Shown: positions 20,230 to 31,240 of the stretch, in pieces
Layout of the letters: every line of letters starts with the position of its first letter
Numbering within the stretch: the first letter of the stretch is position 1
Source of the DNA: Prorocentrum cordatum
Taxonomy: Eukaryota; Sar; Dinophyceae; Prorocentrales; Prorocentraceae
Assembly: GCA_963575745.1 (NCBI GenBank)
Contig: CAUYUJ010007454.1
Coordinates: 1-46,704, forward strand
Reading direction: 5' to 3'
Length of the DNA: 46,704 nt
The notes under the pieces: generated by a model
The model's database searches: none
Told to the model about the DNA's origin: nothing
Seen by the model: only the letters and a program-made list of their open reading frames with translations
Program-made: the position numbers and the translations under genes

Positions 20230-22380
20230 GACAGAGGGGACATGCCAGGAGGACGCGCCGCGAAACGTCCCAAGGGACGCGCCAGGCGACGTGCCAAGGG
20301 ACGTGCCATGGGGTCGCACCGTAGGACGTGCCAAGGGGACGCGCTACGGGACATCCTCAAAATTCCTGCGCGCGGGACGTGGCACGCGCGAGACCTCCCC
20401 GGAATTCCTGCGAGCGGGACGTGAAAACAAACATTTCGCCTGAGACATCCCCGCTCGAGACATCCCCCAAGTTTGCAAAACCAGCGTTTCGCTCGAGACA
20501 TCCTCAACAAATTATGAACATGATCGACCCACGAACCCGGAAAGGAATATAGACATTTAAGGCATGGCAACGTTTGGAAGACACCTGATTGGGCGACGGG
20601 CAAACGCAATGCTGAGTGTATCGATCTTGAGGTACCGTGCCGAGGGCTGTGCTGTGCTGCGCTGTGCTAAACTGCCATGTGCCATGGCGCGATTGTGCTC
20701 TATAGCGTTGTGGATCGAGTCCTCCTTTGCATCCGAGTCCTGACCGAACTGATCTGGATCTTAAGCTCGAGCTGTCTCAACACGTAGTAGCTGCCCCAGA
20801 GCTAATTGACAGGGGAACATGCCAGGAGGACGCGGCGTGGAACGTCCCAAGGGACGCGCCAGGCGACGTGCCAAGGGACGTGCCACGAAGACGCACCGCG
20901 GGACGTGCCGAGGGGACGCGCTACGGAACGTGCCAATGGACGTGCCACGGGACGTGCCAGGGGACGCGCCGCGCGACGTGCCAGGGGGACTCGCCACGGG
21001 ACGCGCCACGGAACGTGCCAGATTGCAATGCTGAGTGTATCGATCTTGAGGTACCGTGCCGAGGGCTGTGCTGTGCTGCGCTGTGCTAAACTGCCATGTG
21101 CCATGCCGCGATTGTGCTCTATAGCGTTGTGGATCGAGTCCTCCTTTGCATCCGAGTCCTGACCGAACTGATCTGGATCTGAAAAGCTCGAGCTGCTGAA
21201 ACACATAGTAGCTGCCCCAGAGCTAATTGACAGGGGGACATGCCAGGAGGACGCGCCGCGAAACGTCCCAAGGGACGCGCAGGCGACGTGCCAAGGGACG
21301 TGCTGTGGGGGTCGCACCGTAGACGTATACCAGACGCGCTACGGACATCCTCAAAATTTTGCGCGCGGGACGTGGCACGCGCGAGACTCCCCGGAATTCC
21401 TGCGAGCGGGACGTGAAAACAAACATTTCGCTGAGACATCCTCTGAATTCTGGCCCCCCACGAGGCCCCCGCTCGAGACATCCCCCAAGTTTGCAAAACC
21501 AGCGTTTCGCTCGAGACACCCTCAACAAATTATGAAAAACATGATCGACCCACGAACCCGGAAAGGAATATAGAACTGCAACACATGGCAGCGTTTGCAA
21601 AGACACCTGATTGGATGACGGGCAAATGCAATGCTGAGTGTATCGATCTTGATGTACCCTGCCGAGGGCTGTGCTGTGCTGCGCCGTGCTGAATTGCGAT
21701 GTGCCATGGCGCGACTGCGCTCTATAGCGTCGTGGATCGAGTCCTCCTTTGCATCCGAGTCCTGACCGAACTGATCTGGATCTTAAGCTCGAGCTGCCTG
21801 AACACATAGTAGCTGCCCCAGAGCTAATGGACAGGGGAACATGCCAGGAGGACGCGCCGCGAAACGTCCCAAGGGATGCGCCAGGCGACGTGCCAGGGGA
21901 CGCGCCATGGGGTCGCACCGTAGGACGTGCCAAAGGGACGCGCTACGGAACGTGCCAATGGATGTGCCACGGAATGTGCCAGGGGACGCGCCACGCGACG
22001 TGCCAGGGGGACTCGCCAAAGGACGCCCCACGGAACGTGCCAAGGAACGTGCCAAGTTGCAATGCTGAGTGTATCGATCTTGATGTACCGTGCCGAAATC
22101 TGTGCTGTGCTGCGCCGTGCTGAATTGCGATGTGCCATGCCGCGATTGTGCTCTATAGCCTCGTGGATCGAGTCCTCCTTTGCATCCGAGTCCTGACCGA
22201 ACTGATCTGGATCTTAAGCTCGAGCTGCCTGAACACATAGTAGCTGCCCCAGAGCTAATGGACAGGGGAACATGCCAGGAGGACGCGCCGCGAAACGTCC
22301 CAAGGGATGCGCCAGGCGACGTGCCAGGGGACGTGCCATGGGGTCGCAACGCGGGACGTGCCAAGGGGACGCGCTACTGA
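20230..22380. repeat. GACGTGCCA-rich repeats alternating with a 211-bp module
   Basis: A 211-bp module starting GCAATGCTGAGTGTATCGAT and ending AGAGCTAATTGACAGG (or ATGGACAGG) occurs at 20607, 21026, 21629 and 22060. Between copies lie arrays of a 10-12 bp unit GACGTGCCAAGG / GACGCGCCAGGC. The module ends with ATCTGGATCTTAAGCTCGAG, like R2. Two R1 heads cut off after the first 50 bp (at 20516 and 21538) and several R1 tail units (GCGTTTCGCTCGAGACATCC) are embedded, so R1 and this family are interleaved. No gene. Confidence 0.85.
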
Positions 22381-22384
22381 ACGT

Positions 22385-23025
22385 GCTGGGGACAAGCGTT
22401 TCGCTCGAGACATCCTATCACAATCATCCGAATTCCTACGCGCGGGACGCGGCACGCGCGAGACATCCTCGGAATTCCTGCGAGCGGGACACGAAAACAA
22501 ACATTGCGCCTGAGATATCCTCTGAATTCTGGCCCCCCACGAGGCCCCCGCTCGAGACATCCCCCAATTTTGCAAAACCAGCGTTTCGCTCGAGACATCC
22601 TCAACAAATTATGAAAAACAAGCGTTTCGCTTGAGAAATCCTGTCAAAACCCAAAGAAATCAAAATTCCTGCGTGCGGGACGCGGCACGCGCGAGACATC
22701 CTCGGAATTCCTGCGCGAGGAGCGCTTTTCCGTGTCGCGGTCGGCTCTGCAAAACCAGCGTTTCGCTCCAGACATCCTCAACAAATTCTGAAACCAAGCG
22801 TTTCGCTCGAGACATCCCCAACTCTGCAAAACCAGCGTTTCGCTCGAGACATCCTCAACAAATTCTGAAAAACAAGCGTTTCGCTCGAGACATCCTCAAA
22901 AATAATTTCGCCGGCCCTACTCCGCGCGTGCCCGCTCGCAAAATAATTTCGCCGGCCCAAGTCGCAGGGGGGCCGGGGGGTTAACCTACTGAAAGAGAAC
23001 CCTGGGCCCGCACCCTTTCCGGGAA
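22385..23025 (+). repeat. R1 tail fragment, expanded
   Basis: Eight or so tandem and spaced units of AAGCGTTTCGCTCGAGACATCC, mixed with CCTGCGCGCGGGACG-type blocks, lead into TTCGCCGGCCC modules, CTGAAAGAGAACCCTGG and the terminal CCCTTTCCGGGAA (to 23025). The head and the G-rich minisatellite are missing. The unit also reads as a repetitive frame but codes for nothing recognisable. Confidence 0.75.
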
Positions 23026-23229
23026 AAGCGGCCCCCGCGCGCCGGTGTGAAGGAGCGCCCCCCCGCCCCCCGCCCCCCTGCACTCGAATCTCGTTGTCTC
23101 TCCCCCCTGCGCGGGGAAAGGGAGAGATCCCCCCCGGCACTCAAATCGTCTCCCTCTCCCCCCCGCGCGCGCGCCGGAGGGAGGGCCCCGCCCCCTCCCG
23201 CCAGCACTTGCCTGTCTCTTCATTTTTCT
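23026..23229. other. C-rich unassigned spacer
   Basis: About 200 bp with C-runs, and CGCGCGCGC and CACTCGAATCTC / CACTCAAATCG words that make a weak two-unit repeat. No gene seen. Confidence 0.35.
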
Positions 23230-24910
23230 CCAGGGGGTCTGCCATGGACGTGCTGCCGCAGCCATGCGCGCGCATCGTAGCGAGGGGGTGCCAGACCCAC
23301 CCCCTCGCGCTCCTCCTCCCGCCTTCCGAAGCTCGCGTCGACAGCGTCTGCGCCGATGCTTGCAATCGCTTCAGCGGGGGCGACCTCAAAGCAAAACCCA
23401 AAGCCGCGGGCGAATGCAACTGCCGTGCGCGTCGGCGTCAGCGAGGAGCCCGACGGCGCGGCTACTCGCTCGAGGCCCACGGGGGCCCATGGGATTGCCG
23501 CGCCAGCGCCCTCGCAGTGCTGCTTTCCAACGCCGAAGGCAAATTCGGACCCCTGTGGATGTGCTGCGCCAGCGGCAGCCGTCTACGACGGCGGCTGCAA
23601 GGGCAGCCAGGCCAACGGCAAAAGCCAATGCAGGAGGCCTACTGGAACCAGGGGCAATGCTGCGTCTGCGACAGGCCAACGCCGTAATTCAAAACCTCAT
23701 GCGGCGACGCCTGGCCTTGAGGCCTCTCCTGTGCCTTCTGATTGCAATGAACACCCGCAGGAGAAGAAGCCGTTCTTCGGCAAAGCCATGCGCCAACTGG
23801 GAGCCAGCCGTCCGAAGCTCGCGCCGAAGGCGGCTCGTCGACAATGCAATCGCTTCAGCGGGGGCGAAGCCAACGGTCCTGCCCAATGGACAACCCACGG
23901 CCCGCACTCGCGGTGCACTCTGCGTGTCCTGTCACGCTCCCAGACGCTCCCACGTGCTTCCATCCTGGGGAGACCTCGAGGCGCTCTCTCAGCGCTCCCA
24001 GAGAGCTCTCCCAAGGCATTCCAAGAGGTCCGCCATGGAGGTGCTGCAGCAGCCATGCACGCGCATCGTAGCGAGGGGGTGCCAGACCCACCCGCTCGCG
24101 CTTCCTCTCCAGCCATGCGACATTCGCGCCGACGGCGGCTGCGTCGACAATGCAATCGCCCCAGCGGGGGCGACGCCAACGGTCAAGCCCAACGGACAAT
24201 TCACGGCTCGCGCTCGCGGTGCACTCTGCGTGTCCTCTCGCGCTCCCAGACGCTCCCACGTGCTTCCATCCTTGGGAAAGGTCGAGGCGCTCCCCCAGCG
24301 CTTCCAGAGAGCTCACCCAAGGTATTCCAGGGGGTCTGCCATGGACGTGCTGCCGCAGCCATGCGCGCGCATCGTAGCGAGGGGGTGCCAGACCCACCCC
24401 CTCGCGCTCCTCCTCCCGCCTTCCGAAGCTCGCGTCGACAGCGTCTGCGTCGATGATTGCAATCGCTTCAGCGGGGGCGACCTCAAAGCAAAACCCAAAG
24501 CCGCGGGCGAATACAACTGCCGTGCGCGTCGCCGTCAGCGAGGAGCCCGACGGCGCGGCCACTCGCTCGAGGCCCACGGGGGCCCATGGGATTGCCGCGC
24601 CAGCGCCCTCGCAGTGCTGCTTTCCAACGCCGAAGGCAAATTCGGACCCCTGTGGATGTGCTGCGCCAGCGGCAGCCGTCTACGACGGCGGCTGCAAGGG
24701 CAGCCAGGCCAACGGCAAAAGCCAATGCAGGAGGCCTACTGGAACCAGGGGCAATGCTGCGTCTGCGACAGGCCAACGCCGTAATTCAAAACCTCTTGCG
24801 GCGACGCCTGGCCTTGAGGCCTCTCCTGTGCCTTCTGATTGCAATGAACACCCGCAGGAGAAGAAGCCGTTCTTCGGCAAAGCCATGCGCCAACTGGGAG
24901 CCAGCCGAAT
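23230..24910. repeat. Nested duplication, 1097-bp offset, about 99 percent identical
   Basis: About 580 bp from 23231 recur from 24328 with only a handful of substitutions (for example GCCGATGCTTGC vs GTCGATGATTGC). Inside the first unit a further 313-bp repeat is seen: CGCCATGGAGGTGCTGCAGC at 24030 resembles GCCATGGACGTGCTGCCGC at 24338, and CACTCTGCGTGTCCT occurs twice. Long plus-strand ORFs cross both copies in different frames (stops at 23687 and 24784). Both end in the same Cys-containing peptide (QGQCCVCDRPTP), because the DNA is duplicated. I see no known domain; a repetitive gene cannot be excluded but is not supported. Confidence 0.8.
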
Positions 24911-25079
24911 GCAGCTAAACCCACGGCAAAGATTGTTGGCCATGCGACGACGCTGGCTCTTGCGCCCGCGCAAAGCGCTTTGCGCGCGTACCAAGAACGC
25001 AATGCCAAAACCGCGTCGTCGTGCTCCCCGCGGAATATTCGCATTCGCACACAACACGAAAGCCCCCCTTGATAGGGGG
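24911..25079. other. Unassigned spacer before telomere-like unit
   Basis: A short stretch after the duplication ends. CCCCCCTTGATAGGGGGG at about 25058-25075 is a small palindrome, followed by GGGGGGAGAAACCCTAAA. No gene seen. Confidence 0.35.
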
Positions 25080-25590
25080 GTTGGGGGGAGAAACCCTAAA
25101 CCCTAAAGGGCTTTACTGTGGGTGGTCTGGGGCGGGAGTGCAAGTTCATAGCGCGCGCGGCTTGGGCAGCGATCCCCCCCAACAACCTTGATGTGGGGGG
25201 GGTCGCAGCCAGCGCGCGCATGCGCCCATGCAGGCCCTAAACCCTAAACCCTAAACCCTAAACCCTAAACCCTAAACCCTAAACCCTAAACCCTAAATTC
25301 CCAAGCACCTCGTTGTGCTTCTGCCCACCCCACCGCGCATCACCGTCGCCGTCTACGAGAGACAGGGCATCTCTGAGATGCTTGAGCATGTAGCCCGAGT
25401 GGTTCGCCTTGGCAGCTTTTGCTGCTGCCCTCCCCCTCTTTTGGGGATTCGCGCTTCAATGATAAACCTCCCCTGATCCTCAACGAATATAACACCCTAA
25501 ACCCAAAGACCTTTTCCTCGAAGCGCCCGGGGGCGCCTGGGGGCGCCTGGGAGCGCCTGGGAACGCTTGGGAGCGCCTGGGAGCGCTTGG

Positions 25591-25656
<66 letters not shown>

Positions 25657-25804
25657 CTGGAACGCCTGGGAGCGCCTGAGAGCGCTTGGGAGCGCCTGGG
25701 AGCGTGCCGGGAGCGCCTGGGAGCGCTTGGGAGCGCCAAGGAGCGCTTGGATGCGTCTGGGAGCGCCCGGGAGCGCTTGGGAACGCGCCGGGAGCGCCTG
25801 GGGA

Positions 25805-25836
<32 letters not shown>

Positions 25837-26010
25837 CTTGGGATGGCCAGGGAGCGCTTCGGAACGCGCCGGGAGCGCCTGGCAGCGCCGGGGAGTGCAT
25901 GGGAGCGCTTGACTGAGAGCGCCTGGGAGCGCTTGGGAGCGCCTGGGAGCGCCAGGGAGCGCCTGGGAGCGCTTGGAACGCATTTGGGAATTTAGGGGCC
26001 AACGGCCCTA
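25080..26010. repeat. Telomere-like composite unit, copy 1
   Basis: The unit begins with AAACCCTAAACCCTAAAGGG, has a main (CCCTAAA)n array at about 25226-25298 (about ten units), a shared segment TTCCCAAGCACCTCGTTGTG ... GAGACAGGGCATCTCTGAGA, an AACACCCTAAACCCAAAGAC word near 25491, and then a 12-bp minisatellite GGGAGCGCCTGG (25540-25980). TTTAGGG-type telomere repeats are known in dinoflagellates and plants. Here they lie inside other repeats, so this is not a chromosome end. Confidence 0.9.
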
Positions 26011-26716
26011 AACCCTAAAAGGCTTTAGTTTGGGAGGTTGCCGGCCATGCGGCCGGGGGTGGGAAGATGTTGCACCTCCTGCCCCCTTCGCCAAGCTTGC
26101 TCGGGTCGGCTAACCGCCCCCCCAATCAAGCTTGCCGAAGGGGGGGCAGCATTGCCTGGACTGTCGGCCGCTGCGCTAAGAGAAGCCCTAAACCCTAAAC
26201 CCTAATCCCTAAACCCTAAACCCTAAATTCCCAAGCACCTCGTTGTGCTTCTGCCCACCCACCGCGCATCACCGTCGCCGTCTACGAGAGACAGGGCATC
26301 TCTGAGAAGCGCCAGCTGGTTGCCAGACTGGGTCGCCCATGCAGCCGTAGGCTGCCCCCTGGGAGTCGCGATTCAAAGATAAACTTCCCCTTGATCCTCG
26401 AAGAATATAACACCCTAAACCCAAAGACTTTTGACCTGGAATTCGCTCCTATGCTTCTCCGACACGTAAAAACACGTGTGGAGCGCTCCGAGCGCCTCTG
26501 GGCGCATGTGGGAGCGCCTGGGAGCGCCTGGGAGCGTCTGGGAGCGCCTGGGAGCGCCTGGGAGCGCTTGGGAGCGCCTGGGAACGTGCGGGAAGCGCCT
26601 GGGAGCGCCTGGGAGCGCTTGGGAGCGCTGGGAGCGCTTGGGATCGCCGGGGAGCGCAGCGCTTGGGAGCGCCTGGGAGCGCTTGGAAGCGCTTGGGAGC
26701 GCCTGGAAGCGCCGGG

Positions 26717-26762
<46 letters not shown>

Positions 26763-26990
26763 TGGAGCGCATTGGGAATTTAGGGGCCAGCGGCCCTAAA
26801 CCCTAAAAGGCTTTAGTTTGGGAGGTCGCCGGCCCTGCGGCCGGGGGTGGGAAGTGGTTGCAGCTCTGGCGCCCTTCGCCAAGCTTGATCGGGTCGGCTA
26901 AACGCCCCCCCAATCAAGCTTGCCGAAGGGGGGCTGCCTTGCCTTGACTGGGCGCCGGCGGTAAACCGTCAACCTTTCTTACCGCCGGGG
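26011..26990. repeat. Telomere-like composite unit, copy 2
   Basis: It starts after CCCTAAACCCTAAAAGGCTTTAG (25 bp shared with the copy end at about 26795). It holds a (CCCTAAA)n array at about 26186-26227, the same AAGCACCTCGTTGTGC segment 960 bp downstream of copy 1, AACACCCTAAACCCAAAGAC again near 26410, and a second GGGAGCGCCTGG array (26500-26770). A 14-bp inverted repeat CTTCGCCAAGCTTG...CAAGCTTGCCGAAG recurs at about 26090-26140 and 26873-26930. Confidence 0.9.
26955..26988. repeat. CCGGCGGTAA hairpin, copy 1
   Basis: CCGGCGGTAA (26955-26964) and TTACCGCCGG (26979-26988) form a perfect 10-bp stem with a 14-nt loop. It is followed by ACTCGTAGAGCTTCCTGACA and an AT-rich ACATATAATGTCG. 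It stands at the border between the telomere-like unit and R2. Confidence 0.8.
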
Positions 26991-26999
26991 GACTCGTAG

Positions 27000-27900
27000 A
27001 GCTTCCTGACAACATATAATGTCGAAAAAAATTACACCGGAAAAATAATTTTTCAGCCCAAGCAATTTCAGACCTCTCCGATGCAACAGCCGAGCCCCCG
27101 ATGCTTCTGGATTGTCTCTGTACGAGCTCTGTAGCTCTCCTACAGCCCGAGTTACGTGCATAAATCGACAGCACCTCTCAAGATGATTCGAAGAATACGA
27201 ATAGTTTGGCAAAACTGGCTCGAGTATCAGGCCGAGTTCTGACCTCTGCATGCGCCAGGCGGACGCGTCTGATGTCTCTGGATCGATTCCTGTGATGACC
27301 AGCCCTGCAGCCCCCCCTACAGCCCGAGTTAAGTGCAGGCGACCGACAGCACCTCTCCGGATGACTCGAACAATACGACTAGGTTCGCGGACCTAGTTCG
27401 GGCAGCAAACAGAGCTCGGAGCTCTGGATTCGAAAGGCGGACGCGCCTGAGGTCTCCGAATCGATTCCAGTGATTACCAGCCATGCAGCCCCCTACAGCC
27501 CGAGTTAAGTGCAGAGAACCGACAGCATCTCTGAAGATGAGTCGAACAATACGAATAGTTTCGCGATTCTAGATCGGGCAGCAGACCGAGTTCAGAGCTC
27601 TGGGTTCAACAGACAACGGCCACTGATGATTCTGAATCAGATTCTGTACGTATCAGCTCTGTAGCTGTGCTGTAGCTCGAGTGAAGTACAGAAAACCGAG
27701 CGTCTGTCAAGATGACTCGAATAATACGAAAAGGTTTGCGGACCTAGCTCAGGTAGCAGACCGAGTTCAGACCTCTGGGTTCAACAGGCGAACGCGCCTG
27801 TTCATTCTGAATCGATTAGCTGTGCTTACCAGCTCTGTAGCTGTCCTGGAGCTCGAGTTATCTTGAGAAAACCGTCACCGCGTATCAAGATGACTCGAAA
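27000..27900. repeat. R2 satellite, 177-bp tandem units, block 1
   Basis: GATGACTCGAACAATACGAA-type starts fall at 27182, 27360, 27536, 27711 and 27889, giving periods of 175-178 bp. Each unit has GACCTAGCTCGGGCAGCAGA, CCGAGTTCAGAGCTCTGG, an ATTCGAAAGGCGGACGCGCC region, a TCTGAATCGATTC word, CAGCTCTGTAGCTGTCCTG and CTCGAGTTAAGT. Units are 75-90 percent alike by eye. No ORF spans them convincingly. Confidence 0.85.
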
Positions 27901-28800
27901 CGGCCGATCCCGCCCGTGTGCTTTTTGGCAGTAAAAGGTACCCGATCGAGCTGAGATCAAGATGGCGAGCGGAAATAAGATCGAATATCACGGGAAAAAA
28001 TACTAGAGCCCAAACGAATTGTTGAATTTCGAGGACAAAATTTTCAACCGACCAAAAGTCAGCAAAAGGTCCGTCGAGATTTTTCTTGCCAACTAGCTCT
28101 CCAGCGCCCCGGAATTACTCTTAAGCTTCCAGCAATAGCTTGCTAAGGGAAGCTCTACGAGTTACTAGCTCCACCCCGCGCCGGAATTCCTCTAGCTTAT
28201 CGATGCCGAAGAGCTCTACGAGGTACTAGCTGCACCCCGCGCCGGAATTCCGCTAGCTCATCGATGCCGAAGAGCTCTACGCGGTACTAGCTGCACCCCG
28301 CGCCGGAATTCCTCTAGCTCATCGATGCCGAAGAGCTCTACGAGGTACTAGCTAAGGGAAGCTCTACGAGTTATCTTGGTAGCGTCCAAAACCCAGAGAG
28401 CGAACACACCCTCGGGGATGGGAATTTTTTCTGGAGAGCTCTGGGGGTCTCCCTGGCGTCTCTGAAGCGGTGCCAGGAACGCTTCCACGCGTGCCGGCAC
28501 GCGCGCGGGCACGCTTGGAAGCTTGCCGGAAGCTCTCCCGGACCAGTTGCCGGGCCGCCGGAGGCGCTGCGGGGAACGTGGACTGCCGTGGAAGAGCTCC
28601 TGGCGGGCACCACCACCGTCCAGCTTCTAATCTTAAACCCTTGAGCTCTCAGCGAGCTCTCCGGGAACTTGCTCCACCCCGCGCCGGAATTCCTCTAGCT
28701 CATCGATGCCGAAGAGCTCTACGAGGTACTAGCCCTCAGCGCCCCGGAATTACTCTTAAGCTTCCACAACAACTTGCTAAGGGAAGCTCTACGAGTTATT
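27901..28800. repeat. R2-associated block with 62-bp repeats
   Basis: A sequence with GCCGATCCCGCCC, CTTTTTGGCAGTAAAAG, GAGATCAAGATGGCGAGCGG and GAGATTTTTCTTGCCAACTAG follows the satellite. The same sequence returns at 29480, 30410 and 34970. Then GCGCCGGAATTCCTCTAGCTC-ATCGATGCCGAAGAGCTCTA repeats about every 62 bp at 28175-28345 and once at 28680. At 28440-28620 lies a unique GC-rich insert. No gene. Confidence 0.75.
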
Positions 28801-30815
28801 GTTTGGCAAACCTAGCTCGAGTATCACACCCAGTTCAGACCTCTGCATACGCGTCTGATGTCTCTAAATCGATTCCTGTGATAACCAGCCCTCCAGTCCC
28901 CCCACAGCCCAAGCTAAGTGCAGGAAACCCACAGCACCTCTCAGGATGACTCGAACAATACGAATAGTTTCGCTGACCTAGTTTGGGCAGCAGACAGAGT
29001 TCGGAGCTCTGGATTCGAAAGGCGGACGCGCCTGATGTCCCCGAATCGATTCCAGTGATTACCAGCCATGCAGCCCCCCTACAGCCCGAGTTGAGTGCAG
29101 AGAACCGACAGCATCTCTCAAGATGACTCGAACAATACGAATAGTTTCGCGATTCTAGATCGGGCAGCAGACCGAGTTCAGAGCTCTGGATTCAACAGAC
29201 AACGACCACTGATGGTTCTCAATCGGATTATGTACGCATCAGCTCTGTAGCTGTCCTGTAGCTCGAGTTAAGTACAGAAAACCGAGAGCGCATGTCAAGA
29301 TGATTCGAATAATACGAATAGGTTTGCGAACCTAGCTCGGCTAGCAAACCGAGTTCAGACCTCTGGGTTCGACAGGCGAACGCGCCTGATCATTCTGAGT
29401 CGATTAGCTGTGCTTACCAGCTCTGCAGCTGTCCCGAAGCTCGAGTTATCTTGAGAAAACCGACAGCGCGTGACAAGATGACTTGAAATTGCCGATCCCG
29501 CCCGTGCGCTTTTTGGCAGTAAAAGTTACCCGACCGAGCTGAGATCAAGATGGCGAGTGGGAATAACATCGAATATCATGGGAAAATACTAGAGCTCTAA
29601 CGAACGGTTGAATTTGGAGAACAAAACTGGGCGCCGGCGGTAAACCGTCAACCTTTGTTACCGCCGGGGGACTCGTAGAGCTTCCTGACAACATATAATG
29701 TCGAAAAAAATTGCAGAGAAAAAATAGTTTTTCAGCCCAAGCAATTTCACACCTCTCCTGCATGCGACAGGCAGACGCGTCTGATGTCTCTGAATCGATT
29801 CCTGTGATTACCAGCCCTGCAACCCCCCCTACAGCCCGAGTTAAGTGCAGGGAACCGACAGCACCTCTCAGGATGACCCGAACAATACGAATAGTTTCGC
29901 GGACCTAGTTTGGGCAGCAGACAGAGTTCGGAGCTCTGGGTTCGAAAGGCGGACGCGTCTGATGTCTCCAAATCGATTCCAGTGATTACCAGCCACGCAG
30001 CCCCCTACAGCCCGAGTTAAGTGCAGAGAACCGACAGCATCTCTCAAGATGACTCGAACAATACGAATAGTTTCGCGATTCTAGATCGGGGCAGGAGACC
30101 AAGTTCAGAGATGTGGATTCAACAGACAACGGCCACTGATGATTCTGAATCAGATTCTGTACGTATCAGCTCTGTAGCTGGCCTGTAGCTCGAGTTAAGT
30201 ACAGAAAACCCAGAGCGTCTCTCAAGATGACTCGAATAATACGAATAGGTTTGCGGACCTAGCTCGGCTAGCAGACCGAGTTAAGACCTCTGGGTTGAAC
30301 AGGCGAACGCGCCTGAACATTCTGAATCGATTAGCTGTGCTTACTAGCTCTGTAGCTGTCCTGAAGCTTCAGTTATCTTGAGACAACCGTCACCGCCTAT
30401 CAAGATAACTCCAAACGGCTGATCCCGCCTGCCTGCTTTTTGGCAGTAAAAGGTACCCGATCGAGCTGAGATCAAGATGGCGAGCGGGAATGAGATCGAA
30501 TATTATGGGAAAAAATACTAGAGCTCTAACGAATGTTTAAATTTTGAGAACAAATTTTTCAACCGAGCAAAAGTCACCAAAAGGTCCGTCGAGATTTTTC
30601 TTGCCAACTAGCTCTCCAGCGCCCCGGAATTACTCTTAAGCTTCCAGCAATAACTTGCTAAGGGAAGCTCTACGAGTTATGTTCAACCGACCAAAAGTCA
30701 CCAAAAGGTCCCTCGAGATTTTTCTTGCCAACTAGCTCTCCAGCGCCGCAGAATTACTGGGAGCCGGCGGTAAACCGTCAACCTTGGTTACCGCCGGGAA
30801 CTCGTAGAGCTTCCT
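28801..30815. repeat. R2 satellite, blocks 2 and 3, with hairpin copies 2 and 3
   Basis: R2 units continue with GATGACTCGAACAATACG starts at about 28945, 29121, 29298, 29872 and 30049 and a degenerate end. The GGCAGTAAAAG/AAGATGGCGAG block recurs at 29510 and 30440. The CCGGCGGTAA hairpin recurs at 29634-29667 and 30764-30797, each time followed by ACTCGTAGAGCTTCCT. So the array is a higher-order repeat of about 2.6 kb (hairpin, R2 units, GGCAGTAAAAG block). Confidence 0.8.
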
Positions 30816-31010
30816 CGCGCAATGCGGGCGCGGCAATCTCGCATTGCGCGCGCGAGGGCGCGGTCTCATGGAGGAGGACGTGGAGGAGAAGAAGGAGTGA
30901 GGAGAGAGGAGATGGAGCAGGGTGAGGATGAGAAGCAGGACGAGGAGGAGAAGGAGCAGGAGGAGGAGAAGGAGGGGAAAGATGAAGAAAAGCATCGTCA
31001 TCTCTGGAAA
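30816..31010. repeat. GAG/AGGA-rich purine tract
   Basis: Plus strand is GGAGGAG/GAAGGAG-rich from about 30860 to 30990. The ORFs here (Glu-rich plus, Leu/Ser-rich minus) are composition artefacts. Confidence 0.7.
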
Positions 31011-31240
31011 AATTATTAGAGTACGAATACTTTTCTGGTTCCAACTCTGAAAGCGCGACGAGTTCGGGCATCTGGATACTTGAAACTAGCGCGTCTGATA
31101 AATTCCTTCCAATTCTGTGCCAACCAGCTCTGTTGCTGCTCTGCAGCTCGAGTTACCCCAAGAAAGTTACCATCATATTTCTAGAATTGAGCAGAGTACG
31201 ACTAGTTACCTAACAGCGAAGACTGATAGGTTTCTAATGG
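31011..31240. repeat. Diverged R2 unit
   Basis: Words TTAGAGTACGAATA, GCATCTGGATACTTGAAACTAGCGC, GATAAATTCCTTCC, CAGCTCTGTTGCTGCTCTGCAG and CTCGAGTT follow the R2 order. This variant (with ACTAGCGCGCCTGATGA) also occurs at 32240-32590 and 34620-34800. Confidence 0.6.

Noticed and set aside
23264-24784. 506-aa Arg/Ala-rich plus-strand ORF
   Set aside because: It crosses duplicated DNA in which the two copies lie in different frames; GC-rich sequence keeps several frames open and no domain is recognisable.
25226-25298. A chromosome end
   Set aside because: The telomere-type array is short and continues on both sides into other repeats, and a second one follows 960 bp later.
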